Of a DNA stretch of 43,503 nucleotides, positions 1 to 7,946 are shown piece by piece (within the stretch, counting starts at the first letter, position 1; each line of letters begins with the position of its first letter). A program made the translations under genes and the position numbers. Where the stretch lies: NCBI RefSeq assembly GCF_000429505.1, contig NZ_AUBZ01000037.1, forward strand, positions 1-43,503. Direction: 5' to 3'. This DNA is from Aliagarivorans taiwanensis DSM 22990. Lineage in GTDB: Bacteria; Pseudomonadota; Gammaproteobacteria; Enterobacterales; Celerinatantimonadaceae. The notes below the pieces were generated by a model. It ran no database searches and was not told the origin of the DNA. It saw only the letters and a program-made list of their open reading frames with translations.

Positions 1-226
1 CTGAAACACTCAGGCTCGGGGGCATCCTGACAACCAAATGGACATGGTCAATTTGAACATTTAACTCAACGATTTTGCATTTCTTCATTGAGCTGTAGAT
101 GTAGATCCCTCTATGCAACTCTTTGCCTAAGTTCCCCTTCAGGAGCTTGAATCTGTACTTTGGCGTCCAGACGATGTGATACTGACAACGATAGAATACG
201 TGTGAAGCGGATTCATATCTGCTCAT
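1..226 (-). CDS. tnpA: IS200-family Y1 transposase TnpA (N-terminal 75 aa, truncated by window edge)
   Basis: Read on the minus strand from ATG 224-226, the protein begins MSRYESASHVFYRCQYHIVW and continues with WTPKYR, then the HUH metal-binding motif in DHVHLVV near residues 61-67. These are the hallmarks of the small (about 150 aa) IS200 HUH endonuclease/transposase, which cuts and rejoins single-stranded DNA through a C-terminal tyrosine that is not in the window. A Shine-Dalgarno GGAGA lies at 236-240. This gene was missing from the supplied long ORFs because it runs off the edge. A second small hairpin (GGGC-AAA-GCCC, near 289-299) lies in the leader. IS200 leaders are known to fold and limit TnpA synthesis, so this may do the same. 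Confidence 0.92.
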   Translation of the reverse strand, partial: MSRYESASHVFYRCQYHIVWTPKYRFKLLKGNLGKELHRGIYIYSSMKKCKIVELNVQIDHVHLVVRMPPSLSVS

Positions 227-311
227 GTTAGTTGTTCTCCTATTTGCTGGTTACAAACAGGTTGAACCTTCTAACATGAGCGCTCTTCGGGCAAAGCCCA
301 CAAGAACGATC

Positions 312-332
312 ACCACCTCCATAGGAGGTGGT
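312..332. repeat. IS200 left-end hairpin
   Basis: A perfect 9-bp stem (312-320 with 324-332; core CCACCTCC/GGAGGTGG) encloses a 3-nt ATA loop. In IS200/IS608 such subterminal imperfect palindromes are the DNA structures bound by TnpA. The position, about 90 bp upstream of the tnpA start, fits the element's left end. Confidence 0.75.
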
Positions 333-347
333 TTAATACTGATAACA

Positions 348-374
348 AAAAGGGCAGCTCAATGCTGCCCTTTT
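348..374 (-). terminator. Rho-independent terminator of htpG
   Basis: The 11-bp stem AAAAGGGCAGC / GCTGCCCTTTT has a 5-nt loop. On the minus strand it ends in a T-run, 13 nt after the htpG stop. The IS200 end lies immediately beyond it. Confidence 0.9.
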
Positions 375-386
375 GTGATCAGTCGC

Positions 387-2297
387 TTAACCTAACAAGC
401 GGTTAATGCGTTTGATGAAGTCGGCCGGGTTTTCCAGGCTGCCACGCTCGGACAGACAGGCCTGTTCGAACAACAGCTCCAACCACTCGCTGAAGGCACC
501 GTCGTCTTGCTCGTCGGCCACCTTTTTCACCAATGGGTGTTGCGGGTTCAGCTCGAAGATGTATTTTTGCTCAGGGATCTGTTGACCCACCGCTTCCATC
601 AGCTTCTGCATTTGGGTGGTCATGTCGTGCTCATCCACCACGATACACGACGGCGTATCGGTCAGACGATGAGTCAGACGCACATCTTTCACCTTGTCGC
701 CCAAGCTCTCTTTAGCACGCTCAACAAAGCTGGCGTACTCGGTCTCGGCCTGCTCTTTTTGCTGCTTAGACTCTTCATCGTCCAGCTCGCCCAGGTCCAG
801 ATCGCCTTTGGTGATCGATACCAGCGACTTACCGTCGAACTCGTTGAGGTGGCTCAGTAACCACTCGTCGATACGATCCGATAGCAGCAGCACCTCGATG
901 CCCTTCTTGTTGAAGATCTCCAGGTGGGCGCTGTTAGCAGCAGCGGCATGGCTGTCGGCGGTGACGTAGTAGATCTTGTCTTGACCTTCCTTCATACGCT
1001 CGATGTAATCGGCCAGTGCCACGGTTTGGTCCGCACCTTCGCCTTGGGTCGAGGCAAAACGCAGCAGCTTAGCGATCTGCTCTTTGTTGGCGAAGTCTTC
1101 GGCTGGACCTTCTTTGAGCACCTGACCAAACTCGTTCCAGAAGTTTTGGTACTTCTCAGCGTCGTTCTTAGCCATGCGCTCCAGCATGGTCAGCACACGC
1201 TTGGTACAGGCACTGCGCAGATTAGCAGTCACCTTGGTGTCTTGCAGAATTTCGCGGCTCACGTTCAGTGGCAGGTCGTTTGAGTCCAGCACACCTTTCA
1301 CAAAGCGCAGGTAGCTTGGCATAAACTCATCGGCGTCATCCATGATGAACACGCGTTGAACATACAGTTTCAGGCCATGTTGACGCTCGCGGTTCCACAG
1401 ATCGAACGGCGCTTTGCTCGGGATATACAGCAAGCTGGTGTATTCCTGCTTACCTTCTACCTTGTTGTGCGCCCATGCCAATGGATCGGCAAAATCGTGG
1501 GAGATGTGCTTGTAGAACTCTTGATACTCTTCTTCAGAGATCTCGTTCTTACCGCGGGTCCACAGCGCAGTAGCTTTGTTGATTGCTTCCCACTCGCCTG
1601 GTACCGCTTCAATCTTCTCGCCATCTGGGCCTTCGCTCTCAGGCTGCTCGTCGCGGAACATCTCTACCGGAATAGAGATATGATCAGAGTACTTGGTGAT
1701 GATGCTGCGCAGTTTCCAGTCATCAAGGAACTCGTCCTCACCCTCACGCAGGTGCAAGATGATGTCGGTACCGCGGCCGGCTTTTTCGATATCGGCAACG
1801 GTGTAATCGCCTTCTCCGGCGCTTTCCCAGCGTACGCCTTGGCTGAGCTCAGCACCTGCCGCGCGGGTCTCAACGGTAACCTTGTCGGCTACGATAAAGG
1901 CCGAGTAGAAGCCCACACCGAACTGACCGATTAGCTGCGAGTCTTTCGCTTGGTCGCCGCTCAGGTTACCGAAGAACTCTTTAGTGCCCGATTTTGCGAT
2001 GGTACCCAAATGCTCGATAACCTCGTCGCGGGTCATACCGATGCCGTTATCAGACAACGTTAGGGTGCGCGCCTCTTTGTCGTGGCTAACACGCACACGC
2101 AGCTCACCATCACCCTCGTACAAGGCGTTGTTTTCCAGTGCCTTAAAACGCAGCTTGTCGGCGGCGTCGGCGGCATTGGAGATAAGCTCGCGCAAGAAGA
2201 TTTCTTTGTTTGAATAGAGAGAGTGAATCATCAACTGAAGAAGTTGTGATACTTCGGTAGTAAACCCGTGTTTTTCTACGTGTTTCTGCTCAGTCAT
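387..2297 (-). CDS. htpG: HtpG, bacterial Hsp90 chaperone
   Basis: ATP-dependent cytosolic dimeric chaperone of 636 aa (E. coli about 624) that helps late folding of client proteins with DnaK. The N-terminal GHKL ATPase domain shows the N-box [20 protein letters not shown] and [11 protein letters not shown]. The middle domain contains the conserved NVSREILQ. The C-terminal dimerisation domain ends in ...INRLLG. The start is set at [12 protein letters not shown] rather than 18 codons upstream, because family proteins begin there. A good sigma-32 promoter lies 72-99 nt upstream, indicating heat-shock control. Intact, monocistronic, with its own terminator. Confidence 0.98.
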   Translation of the reverse strand: MTEQKHVEKHGFTTEVSQLLQLMIHSLYSNKEIFLRELISNAADAADKLRFKALENNALYEGDGELRVRVSHDKEARTLTLSDNGIGMTRDEVIEHLGTIAKSGTKEFFGNLSGDQAKDSQLIGQFGVGFYSAFIVADKVTVETRAAGAELSQGVRWESAGEGDYTVADIEKAGRGTDIILHLREGEDEFLDDWKLRSIITKYSDHISIPVEMFRDEQPESEGPDGEKIEAVPGEWEAINKATALWTRGKNEISEEEYQEFYKHISHDFADPLAWAHNKVEGKQEYTSLLYIPSKAPFDLWNRERQHGLKLYVQRVFIMDDADEFMPSYLRFVKGVLDSNDLPLNVSREILQDTKVTANLRSACTKRVLTMLERMAKNDAEKYQNFWNEFGQVLKEGPAEDFANKEQIAKLLRFASTQGEGADQTVALADYIERMKEGQDKIYYVTADSHAAAANSAHLEIFNKKGIEVLLLSDRIDEWLLSHLNEFDGKSLVSITKGDLDLGELDDEESKQQKEQAETEYASFVERAKESLGDKVKDVRLTHRLTDTPSCIVVDEHDMTTQMQKLMEAVGQQIPEQKYIFELNPQHPLVKKVADEQDDGAFSEWLELLFEQACLSERGSLENPADFIKRINRLLG

Positions 2298-2368
2298 GGG
2301 TCCCTTTTTCCTCTGTAACTGTGACCATGGATAAGTACCTGTCGACGGCACTTTTACTGTTACTTTCG

Positions 2369-2396
2369 AAATGGGGATGAGTTAGCGCTTTTCAAC
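2369..2396 (-). promoter_or_regulatory. Sigma-32 (heat-shock) promoter of htpG
   Basis: On the minus strand, GTTGAAA (2390-2396) and CCCCATTT (2369-2376) are separated by 13 nt. The known E. coli sigma-32 consensus is CTTGAAA-N(13-15)-CCCCATNT, so one base of the -35 differs and the -10 is a full match. The position, about 70 nt before the htpG start, is ideal. Confidence 0.88.
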
Positions 2397-2398
2397 GG

Positions 2399-2430
2399 CC
2401 AAAAACGAAAAAACTGCCCGAAAGCAGTTT
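2399..2430 (-). terminator. Rho-independent terminator of recR
   Basis: The stem AAACTGC (2411-2417) / GCAGTTT (2424-2430) is followed on the minus strand by TTTTTTCGTTTTT. It lies 50 nt after the recR stop and just upstream of the htpG promoter, insulating the two genes. Confidence 0.85.
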
Positions 2431-2479
2431 AGTTGCACAATTAATCAACGCTGCACAGCCTTAACTGCTGCAGTGGAGC

Positions 2480-3082
2480 TTAACTCACGCTCTGTCGGCC
2501 AATCAGTGAGTGGGACAGCGTGGTGCCATCAACGCTATCTAGCTCACCACCTAATGGCACACCGTGGGCGATGCGGGTCACCTTCACCTGTTTGGCCTTG
2601 GCCATCTCGGCAATATAGTAGGCTGTCGCCTCGCCTTCTACCGTAGGATTGGTAGCCAGGATCAACTCATCGATCTCTTGGGAGGCCAAGCGCGCTTCCA
2701 GTTTGTCCAGATGCAGCTGCTCAGGACCAATGCCATCGAGCGGACTAAGATGGCCCATCAATACAAAATACAGCCCTGAGTACTGGGCGGTTTGCTCGAT
2801 GGCAGCCACATCGGCGGGTGTTTCAACAACACACACCTGACCCGAGTTTTGCCGCTTGCCCGACTGACAAATGGGGCACAAGGTCTCTTCAGCGAAGTTA
2901 TTGCATTGCTCGCAGTGGCCCACATCCGCCACCGCATCTGCAAGGGCTTGCGACAGGCTGAGCGCCTTATCGCGTTGGCGCTCCAGTAAATTAAAGGTCA
3001 TGCGCTGGGCACCGCGCGGGCCAACCCCTGGCAGCGCCTGTAGGGCTTTAATCAGTTGGTCAATTTTCGGCGTGTATTTCAT
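2480..3082 (-). CDS. recR: RecR, recombination mediator
   Basis: Zinc-binding DNA-clamp protein (200 aa, normal length) of the RecFOR pathway, which loads RecA onto gapped single-stranded DNA. Visible are the N-terminal helix-hairpin-helix [12 protein letters not shown] (about residues 16-27), the C4 zinc finger CEQCNNF..LCPIC (about 57-72) and a Toprim domain with [11 protein letters not shown] and the conserved [10 protein letters not shown] stretch. In most gammaproteobacteria recR directly follows ybaB. Here about 4.4 kb and three unrelated genes lie between them, so recR must have its own promoter in 3083-3234. Confidence 0.97.
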   Translation of the reverse strand: MKYTPKIDQLIKALQALPGVGPRGAQRMTFNLLERQRDKALSLSQALADAVADVGHCEQCNNFAEETLCPICQSGKRQNSGQVCVVETPADVAAIEQTAQYSGLYFVLMGHLSPLDGIGPEQLHLDKLEARLASQEIDELILATNPTVEGEATAYYIAEMAKAKQVKVTRIAHGVPLGGELDSVDGTTLSHSLIGRQSVS

Positions 3083-3234
3083 GGTGTCGAGTGATAGCTA
3101 AATCTGCGCTAACGATATCAGCCTCGGCCAATAATTTCAGCTTCAATCGCCGCGAGGCATGACAAGTGCACAAACTACGGGCAATAATGAACGTGAAGGA
3201 TCGCCATACCCCACAACTTATCGCATAGGGAATT

Positions 3235-5589
3235 ATGCTAGCCACCACCATCCGTAACTACTTGCTGCTCGCTATTGCTGTCTCGCTGGGCTGCCTGCCG
3301 CTGCTCTACTGGGATTACCACCAAGAACAGCGCGATGTGGCGATCCGCGCCAATCACCAGCTCAGCCTAATCAGCCCGCTAGCAGAATCCTTGGCGCAAC
3401 AAGGTAAGCGCCAGCAATTGATCGACCTGATCCAGCAGCTTGAAGCATCGCCCGATATCGCACTGGTCGAGCTGAGTCTGCGTCCACTGGCCGACAATCC
3501 TGATACCACTGAACCCTACCTGCCCGACTATTCACGGGTGCCCGAAGATCAGCAAATCGTCAGCCTGGCGGTAAACTTAAACCGCCTCAGCTTCGATCAG
3601 TGGCTGTTGGTCAAGCTAGATCAACCCGCGGCCCAGCAACTGCTGGCCCTGCTCGCCAGCGGCGGATTGGCCTTCTCGCTGCTGCTCGCCAGCTGGCAGC
3701 ACTACCATCGCGGCGCAAGCAGTTCAGCGGGCCAATCCAACCCAAGTGAGGGCCTACAAGCCCTCGATGGGCTGGATATCGAAAAACTGGATGCCGAAGT
3801 ACAGGGTTATACCGACGAGATTAACGAACTCCGACTTGGCCTGGCGGATAAGGCGCTGGCGCTGCGCAAAGTCGCGCGCGACCCCGTCGAAGATGAGGAC
3901 TCGCTGTCGCGCTATCAGCCACTGCTGGATGCGTTTACCTACCCCGCGGTGCTGCTCGACGACCAGCGACAAGCGCACTACATCAACGATGCGGCGAACG
4001 CGGCGTTCCCCGACCTGCACATTGAGGCCCTGTTAACCGCCCTTACCAGCGCAGAGCAAAGCGCTGACACGCCCCAACAGGACAACGACCCATTTGAATT
4101 AAGCATTGCTGGGCAGGTGTACCCGGCAGCGATAGAGCCTATCGACACCCAACAAGCACACCTGCGACTAATCACTATTAAGCGGCCGCTAGAGAGCGTA
4201 GATCCAACACCCGATAACAACGACGACCTTAGCCAGTTGACGCTAGACCTATTAGACCTACCGCTGCCGCAGGCCTTTGTTGACTCTGAGCGCCGAGTGA
4301 TGGCTTATAACCAAGCCTTTAGCGCTCTACTCGACCGTGCCACTGAGATAGAAAATACACCGCTTGACCAGCTATTTATGCTCGATAAGCAGCAAGGTGT
4401 TCACGTCAAAGGGCAAGATAAGGGCGCTCAGGGCTATCGTAGTGTCAGCTCTAACACCTTTAATCATCCAGTGCTTGGCGAAGTCAGCCTGCTTCAGTTA
4501 CTGCCCGAGCAACCGCTACGACGCAGTAGCAAGCTCAAGCAAAACAGCTGGCAGCAACAGCTGGCCCAGAGCGTCACCTTGATTCATCAGCTTGGGCAAA
4601 AACAGTTAGGGCGGATTCGCAGGGGCCTGCAAAGCGATCCGCAGGTCAGTGAGCAGTACCGTGAGGTGCTGCGCGCCAGCGGCGAGCTAAGCGTGCTTTT
4701 GCAACTGCAGTGGTACGCCCAAGGTATGGGCGACAAGAATCAGGCCTTTAATGTGGAGCAAGCGTTGGACCAGCTACTCAGTAGCCTCGCTCAGCTCGGT
4801 ATCACGGCACTTCCCAACAACCCTGTCGCGCCAAATGCGCACGCTAAAGGCAACCCTAAGGCCCTGCTCTACTTGCTACAAGCCCTTTGCCTGCAAGCCC
4901 TTGGTATACAGCGCCGCGAGCAGGCTGAGGTGCCACGCTTCAGCCTTGAACAAGACGAGGACCAAAAAATGCTTACCATCCGCTTTGCCTTGCGCGCCAG
5001 TCACATCGACATTGCCAGTCGCGAGCTCTATCGGCAAATCTGCAAACAGCAAGGTTGGCAGGCTGATTTCAGCAAGCAGGCGGTCACCATTAGCCTAGCG
5101 CTGCTGCATGTTGTGTCGTCCGAGGATGACGATATTCAAGACTTGGCGCAGCAACTGATAGCGGTGAATGATGATAACGATGATAGCTCGCAGGATGCCT
5201 TGCTCCCCGAGCTTATCGAGTCGCTCAACGTCGAGCACAGCAATGCACTATTGGAACAGGCGCTTGCCGATACCCTCGCGCCAATAAAGCCAGCTGATAT
5301 AAGCGAGCAAGGTGACTCGATAGTCAACATGAACGGACTGGATCAATGCCTGTGGCAGCTGTTTTGTGACGAACTGCAGCTAACCCTTAGCCATCTTGAC
5401 AGCGACGGCGGTGCAGACGCTAATACGCGCTTAACCCAGCTGTGTGTTGCCCATGAGAAATTTGCGAACACGCCGTTAACGGACAAGTTCCAGCAGTTAG
5501 GCCCGGCATTGGCCAGAGGTGATGAAGAAGTCGTAGATGCGGTAGTGAAGGAGTTACAGCACTGGCAGCAGACTACCAGTGCCGTTTAG
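3235..5589 (+). CDS. Degenerate BarA-like membrane sensor (pseudo-histidine kinase with PAS-like and Hpt-like regions)
   Basis: 784 aa. What is seen: TM1 at about residues 8-26, a periplasmic stretch of about 100 aa resembling BarA-type sensor domains (SPLAESL...LIDLIQQLEASPDIALVELS), and TM2 at about 134-153. A coiled region follows, then two PAS-like segments near 228-270 (PAVLLDDQRQAHYINDAAN) and 340-385 (PQAFVDSERRVMAYNQAFS). A DHp-like helical pair lies near 438-515. A CA-like region near 535-630 keeps an N-box echo (GNPKALLYLLQALCLQALG). The C-terminal helices (about 700-784) resemble an Hpt domain. What is missing: the HELRTP phospho-acceptor box, the G1/G2 ATP-lid motifs and any receiver domain. 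I infer a catalytically dead sensor or scaffold. ATG with a weak SD (AGGGA); monocistronic, divergent from recR, convergent with purC (6-nt gap). Confidence 0.6.
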   Translation: MLATTIRNYLLLAIAVSLGCLPLLYWDYHQEQRDVAIRANHQLSLISPLAESLAQQGKRQQLIDLIQQLEASPDIALVELSLRPLADNPDTTEPYLPDYSRVPEDQQIVSLAVNLNRLSFDQWLLVKLDQPAAQQLLALLASGGLAFSLLLASWQHYHRGASSSAGQSNPSEGLQALDGLDIEKLDAEVQGYTDEINELRLGLADKALALRKVARDPVEDEDSLSRYQPLLDAFTYPAVLLDDQRQAHYINDAANAAFPDLHIEALLTALTSAEQSADTPQQDNDPFELSIAGQVYPAAIEPIDTQQAHLRLITIKRPLESVDPTPDNNDDLSQLTLDLLDLPLPQAFVDSERRVMAYNQAFSALLDRATEIENTPLDQLFMLDKQQGVHVKGQDKGAQGYRSVSSNTFNHPVLGEVSLLQLLPEQPLRRSSKLKQNSWQQQLAQSVTLIHQLGQKQLGRIRRGLQSDPQVSEQYREVLRASGELSVLLQLQWYAQGMGDKNQAFNVEQALDQLLSSLAQLGITALPNNPVAPNAHAKGNPKALLYLLQALCLQALGIQRREQAEVPRFSLEQDEDQKMLTIRFALRASHIDIASRELYRQICKQQGWQADFSKQAVTISLALLHVVSSEDDDIQDLAQQLIAVNDDNDDSSQDALLPELIESLNVEHSNALLEQALADTLAPIKPADISEQGDSIVNMNGLDQCLWQLFCDELQLTLSHLDSDGGADANTRLTQLCVAHEKFANTPLTDKFQQLGPALARGDEEVVDAVVKELQHWQQTTSAV

Positions 5590-5595
5590 GGCGGT

Positions 5596-6702
5596 TTAGT
5601 CGGCGATAAGATCGTAGTGCTCTTTGAGCACCGCAATAATCTCAGCTTTCGGGTTATCGCTAACCACGATTGGCTGGCCGGTGATCTTTTCAGCAATACC
5701 GATGTAGGTACGAGAGACTTCTTCAAGAACCGACACTGGCAACGCATTATCGCGGGCCAATGCTTCACGCTCGTCCATACGCTCTTTGTTCAGCAGGATG
5801 TCTGGGTCTGGGAAGTGCGAAAGCAGTAACTGGCGGAAGCCCTCTTTCGAGTTCTCTACCACTTTACCAGCGCGGTACTCGGCGCCATCCCAAATACGCG
5901 ATGAGTCCGGGGTGCCCACTTCATCCATGTAGATCAGCTTGTCTTGGCCCTGCTCATCGGTCACGTAGCCAAACTCAAACTTGGTATCAACAAACACCTG
6001 ATCCACCTCAGCCAGCGCTTTGCTAATAACCGCAAAGCCCTCTTTGAGCAGTTTTTCGTAGAGGTCGATATCAGCGCCTTGCATAAAGCCGAAGGCTTCC
6101 ACGTTCTGCTCAATGTTTTGGCGGGTGATGTTCACGTCATCGGCTTCAGGCACGCCGGGAATGCCGCGCAGAATGCCTTTGGTAGACGGGGTAATCAGGA
6201 TCTCATCCAGTTTTTGGTCGCGCTTAAGTCCTTCTGGCAGGGTAATGCCGCAGAACTCGCGCTCGCCCTTCTCGTAGGCTCGCCACATAGAACCAGTGAT
6301 GTACTGGCGGGCAATCGCCTCAATCTTGGCGGGACGGGCTTTTTGCACAATCCAAACGAAAGGATGTGGGATATCCAAGATATGGCTGTCGGCCAGGCCT
6401 TGCTCTTTAAACAGCTTAAACCAGTGGTTGCTGATCGCATTCAGCGCAGCGCCTTTGCCGGGAACACCTTTAAGACCTTGCTCGCCATGCCAGATGCAAT
6501 CAAAGGCCGAGATGCGGTCACTGATTACCATGATGGCCAGTGGCGTATCAGGCGATACCGGATAGCCCTTCTCTTCGATCAGGCGGCGGCTATCCTGCTC
6601 AGTTAACCAGTAAACAGAACGCACTTTTCCACTGTGTACCGGTTTGTCGGTACGGATCGGCAGGTCATCATTAACAGCTAGTACCTTATCGGCAAGGCTC
6701 AT
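5596..6702 (-). CDS. purC: PurC, SAICAR synthetase (long form)
   Basis: Catalyses ATP-dependent ligation of aspartate to CAIR in de novo purine synthesis. 368 aa, about 130 residues longer than the E. coli enzyme but typical of the Vibrio/Shewanella long type. Motifs seen include [10 protein letters not shown] near the N-terminus, [31 protein letters not shown] and the signature DTKFEFG with [11 protein letters not shown]. The start is chosen at MSLADKVL because AAGGAT lies 6-7 nt upstream; nine upstream in-frame codons are unlikely to be translated. Purine synthesis returns downstream with purB at 29553. Confidence 0.97.
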   Translation of the reverse strand: MSLADKVLAVNDDLPIRTDKPVHSGKVRSVYWLTEQDSRRLIEEKGYPVSPDTPLAIMVISDRISAFDCIWHGEQGLKGVPGKGAALNAISNHWFKLFKEQGLADSHILDIPHPFVWIVQKARPAKIEAIARQYITGSMWRAYEKGEREFCGITLPEGLKRDQKLDEILITPSTKGILRGIPGVPEADDVNITRQNIEQNVEAFGFMQGADIDLYEKLLKEGFAVISKALAEVDQVFVDTKFEFGYVTDEQGQDKLIYMDEVGTPDSSRIWDGAEYRAGKVVENSKEGFRQLLLSHFPDPDILLNKERMDEREALARDNALPVSVLEEVSRTYIGIAEKITGQPIVVSDNPKAEIIAVLKEHYDLIAD

Positions 6703-6923
6703 GTTGTTATCCTTCAAGGTGGTGGCCACAAAACGTGGCGGATTCGATGCTGGCGAATTTTACCAAAAATCCCTGTCAGCTCCAGTGTTTGCGTCGTTAA
6801 CTGCTCGCCACTGGCGAAACTTACAGCAAACCGGCGAATTTCTTAGACTAAACTTCGCCAAAGTCCTGACTAACGGCAAGGGCTTGGGCATAATAGCGCC
6901 AATTGAAATCCCGGAAGAAAATT

Positions 6924-7496
6924 ATGAGTATTGAGCAAACCCTGAGCGAGCGCAGCGGCGGCCAATGTGAGCTGTGCAGCAGCACCGACAACCTGAGTGT
7001 TTACGCCCTGCCCCCCGAGCAAGAGCAGCACTCAGATAAAGCCATCCACGTCTGCGGCACTTGCCTGGCACAGATTGAAGGCGAGAATGATGCCTTGGAT
7101 CAAAACCACTGGCGCTGCCTGAATGATTCCATGTGGAGCCAAACCCCAGCGGTACAAGTGATGGCCTGGCGTATGCTGAGCCGCCTTAACGCTGAGCCTT
7201 GGGCGCAAGACCTGCTAGATATGCTGTATCTGGAAGAAGATATGCTGAAGTGGGCCGAAAGTGGCGCCCATGTAGCAGGCGCAGATAAGCCGCGCGATGT
7301 GAACGGCGTTATCCTGCAAAAAGGCGACGATGTCACTATCATCAAAGACCTGCCTATCAAAGGTTCTAGCCAAGTAATCAAACGAGGCACCGTGGTGCGC
7401 GGTATTGGCGTAAACGACAACGATCCGACCCACGTATCGGGCAAGGCCAATGGCCAGTCGATGTACATCATTGCTGAGTACTGTCGTAAGAAGTAG
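6924..7496 (+). CDS. PhnA/YjdM-domain protein with N-terminal zinc ribbon
   Basis: 190 aa from MSIEQTLSERSGG, with SD GGAAG 9 nt upstream. The N-terminal part holds two CxxC pairs (CELC near residue 13, CGTC near 46) forming a zinc ribbon, and the C-terminal about 70 aa is the compact PhnA domain (DVNGVILQKGDDVTIIKDLPIKGSS...). In E. coli the corresponding protein was once misnamed a phosphonoacetate hydrolase; its role is still unclear. There are no phosphonate genes nearby, so the context does not support a phosphonate function. Confidence 0.8.
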   Translation: MSIEQTLSERSGGQCELCSSTDNLSVYALPPEQEQHSDKAIHVCGTCLAQIEGENDALDQNHWRCLNDSMWSQTPAVQVMAWRMLSRLNAEPWAQDLLDMLYLEEDMLKWAESGAHVAGADKPRDVNGVILQKGDDVTIIKDLPIKGSSQVIKRGTVVRGIGVNDNDPTHVSGKANGQSMYIIAEYCRKK

Positions 7497-7516
7497 TCGC
7501 AATACTGTAGATAGCA

Positions 7517-7542
7517 AAAAGGCCGCAGAAGCGGCCTTTTTT
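7517..7542. terminator. Bidirectional terminator between phnA-like gene and ybaB
   Basis: AAAAGGCCGC / GCGGCCTTTT with an AGAA tetraloop. It has T-rich flanks on both strands and lies between convergent genes, 21 nt after one stop and 18 nt after the other. Confidence 0.92.
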
Positions 7543-7559
7543 GTAGCTAACGAACGCGC

Positions 7560-7886
7560 TTAGAATGGCATCTTCATGCCCGGTGGCAACTGCATACCGC
7601 CGGTGACTTCCGCCATCTTGTCTTTGCTTTGCTCTTCCACGCGACGTACTGCGTCGTTAACAGCTGCCGCCAACAGATCTTCGATCATGTCTTTGTCGTC
7701 TTCCATCAAGCTGTCATCCAGCTCTACGCGACGAATATTGTGACTACCGTTCATCACTACTTTAACCAGGCCAGCACCGGCTTCACCGGTTACTTCCATC
7801 TTGGCGATTTCTTCTTGGGCCTTCTGCATGCGGTCTTGCATCTGCTGCGCCTGCTTCATGATATTGCCCATTCCACCTTTAAACAT
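7560..7886 (-). CDS. ybaB: YbaB/EbfC nucleoid-associated protein
   Basis: 108 aa (E. coli 109). Small DNA-binding dimer with the typical [17 protein letters not shown] start, a long basic/acidic helix and a Met/Pro-rich tail ([11 protein letters not shown]). The family binds DNA and is usually co-transcribed with dnaX and recR. Here it follows dnaX by 60 nt, but recR has been displaced. The start MFKGG was preferred to an upstream in-frame ATG that adds 12 unconserved residues. Confidence 0.95.
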   Translation of the reverse strand: MFKGGMGNIMKQAQQMQDRMQKAQEEIAKMEVTGEAGAGLVKVVMNGSHNIRRVELDDSLMEDDKDMIEDLLAAAVNDAVRRVEEQSKDKMAEVTGGMQLPPGMKMPF

Positions 7887-7946
7887 GGTTATCTCACTTC
7901 GTTTAGGTTTGTAATGCGGCAATTACACCGAGGTTGCCGCAATAAA

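Larger units (their letters stand above)
1..336 (-). mobile_element. IS200-family insertion sequence, left-end part
   Basis: The element carries a Y1 transposase start reading off the left edge of the window, preceded by a subterminal hairpin at 312-332 of the kind that IS200/IS605 ends use for single-strand recognition. It sits directly beside the htpG terminator. The outer boundary is estimated just past the hairpin, at about 333-340. The right end of the element lies outside the window, so its completeness is unknown. These elements lack inverted terminal repeats and make no target duplication, so the exact boundary needs comparison with an empty site. Confidence 0.8.

Noticed and set aside
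5944-6606. 220-codon plus-strand ORF opposite purC
   Set aside because: Antisense to a highly conserved enzyme with no independent gene signals.
6787-6794. GTTTGCGT upstream of purC as a PurR box
   Set aside because: Only one half of the PurR palindrome is present; the other half does not match.
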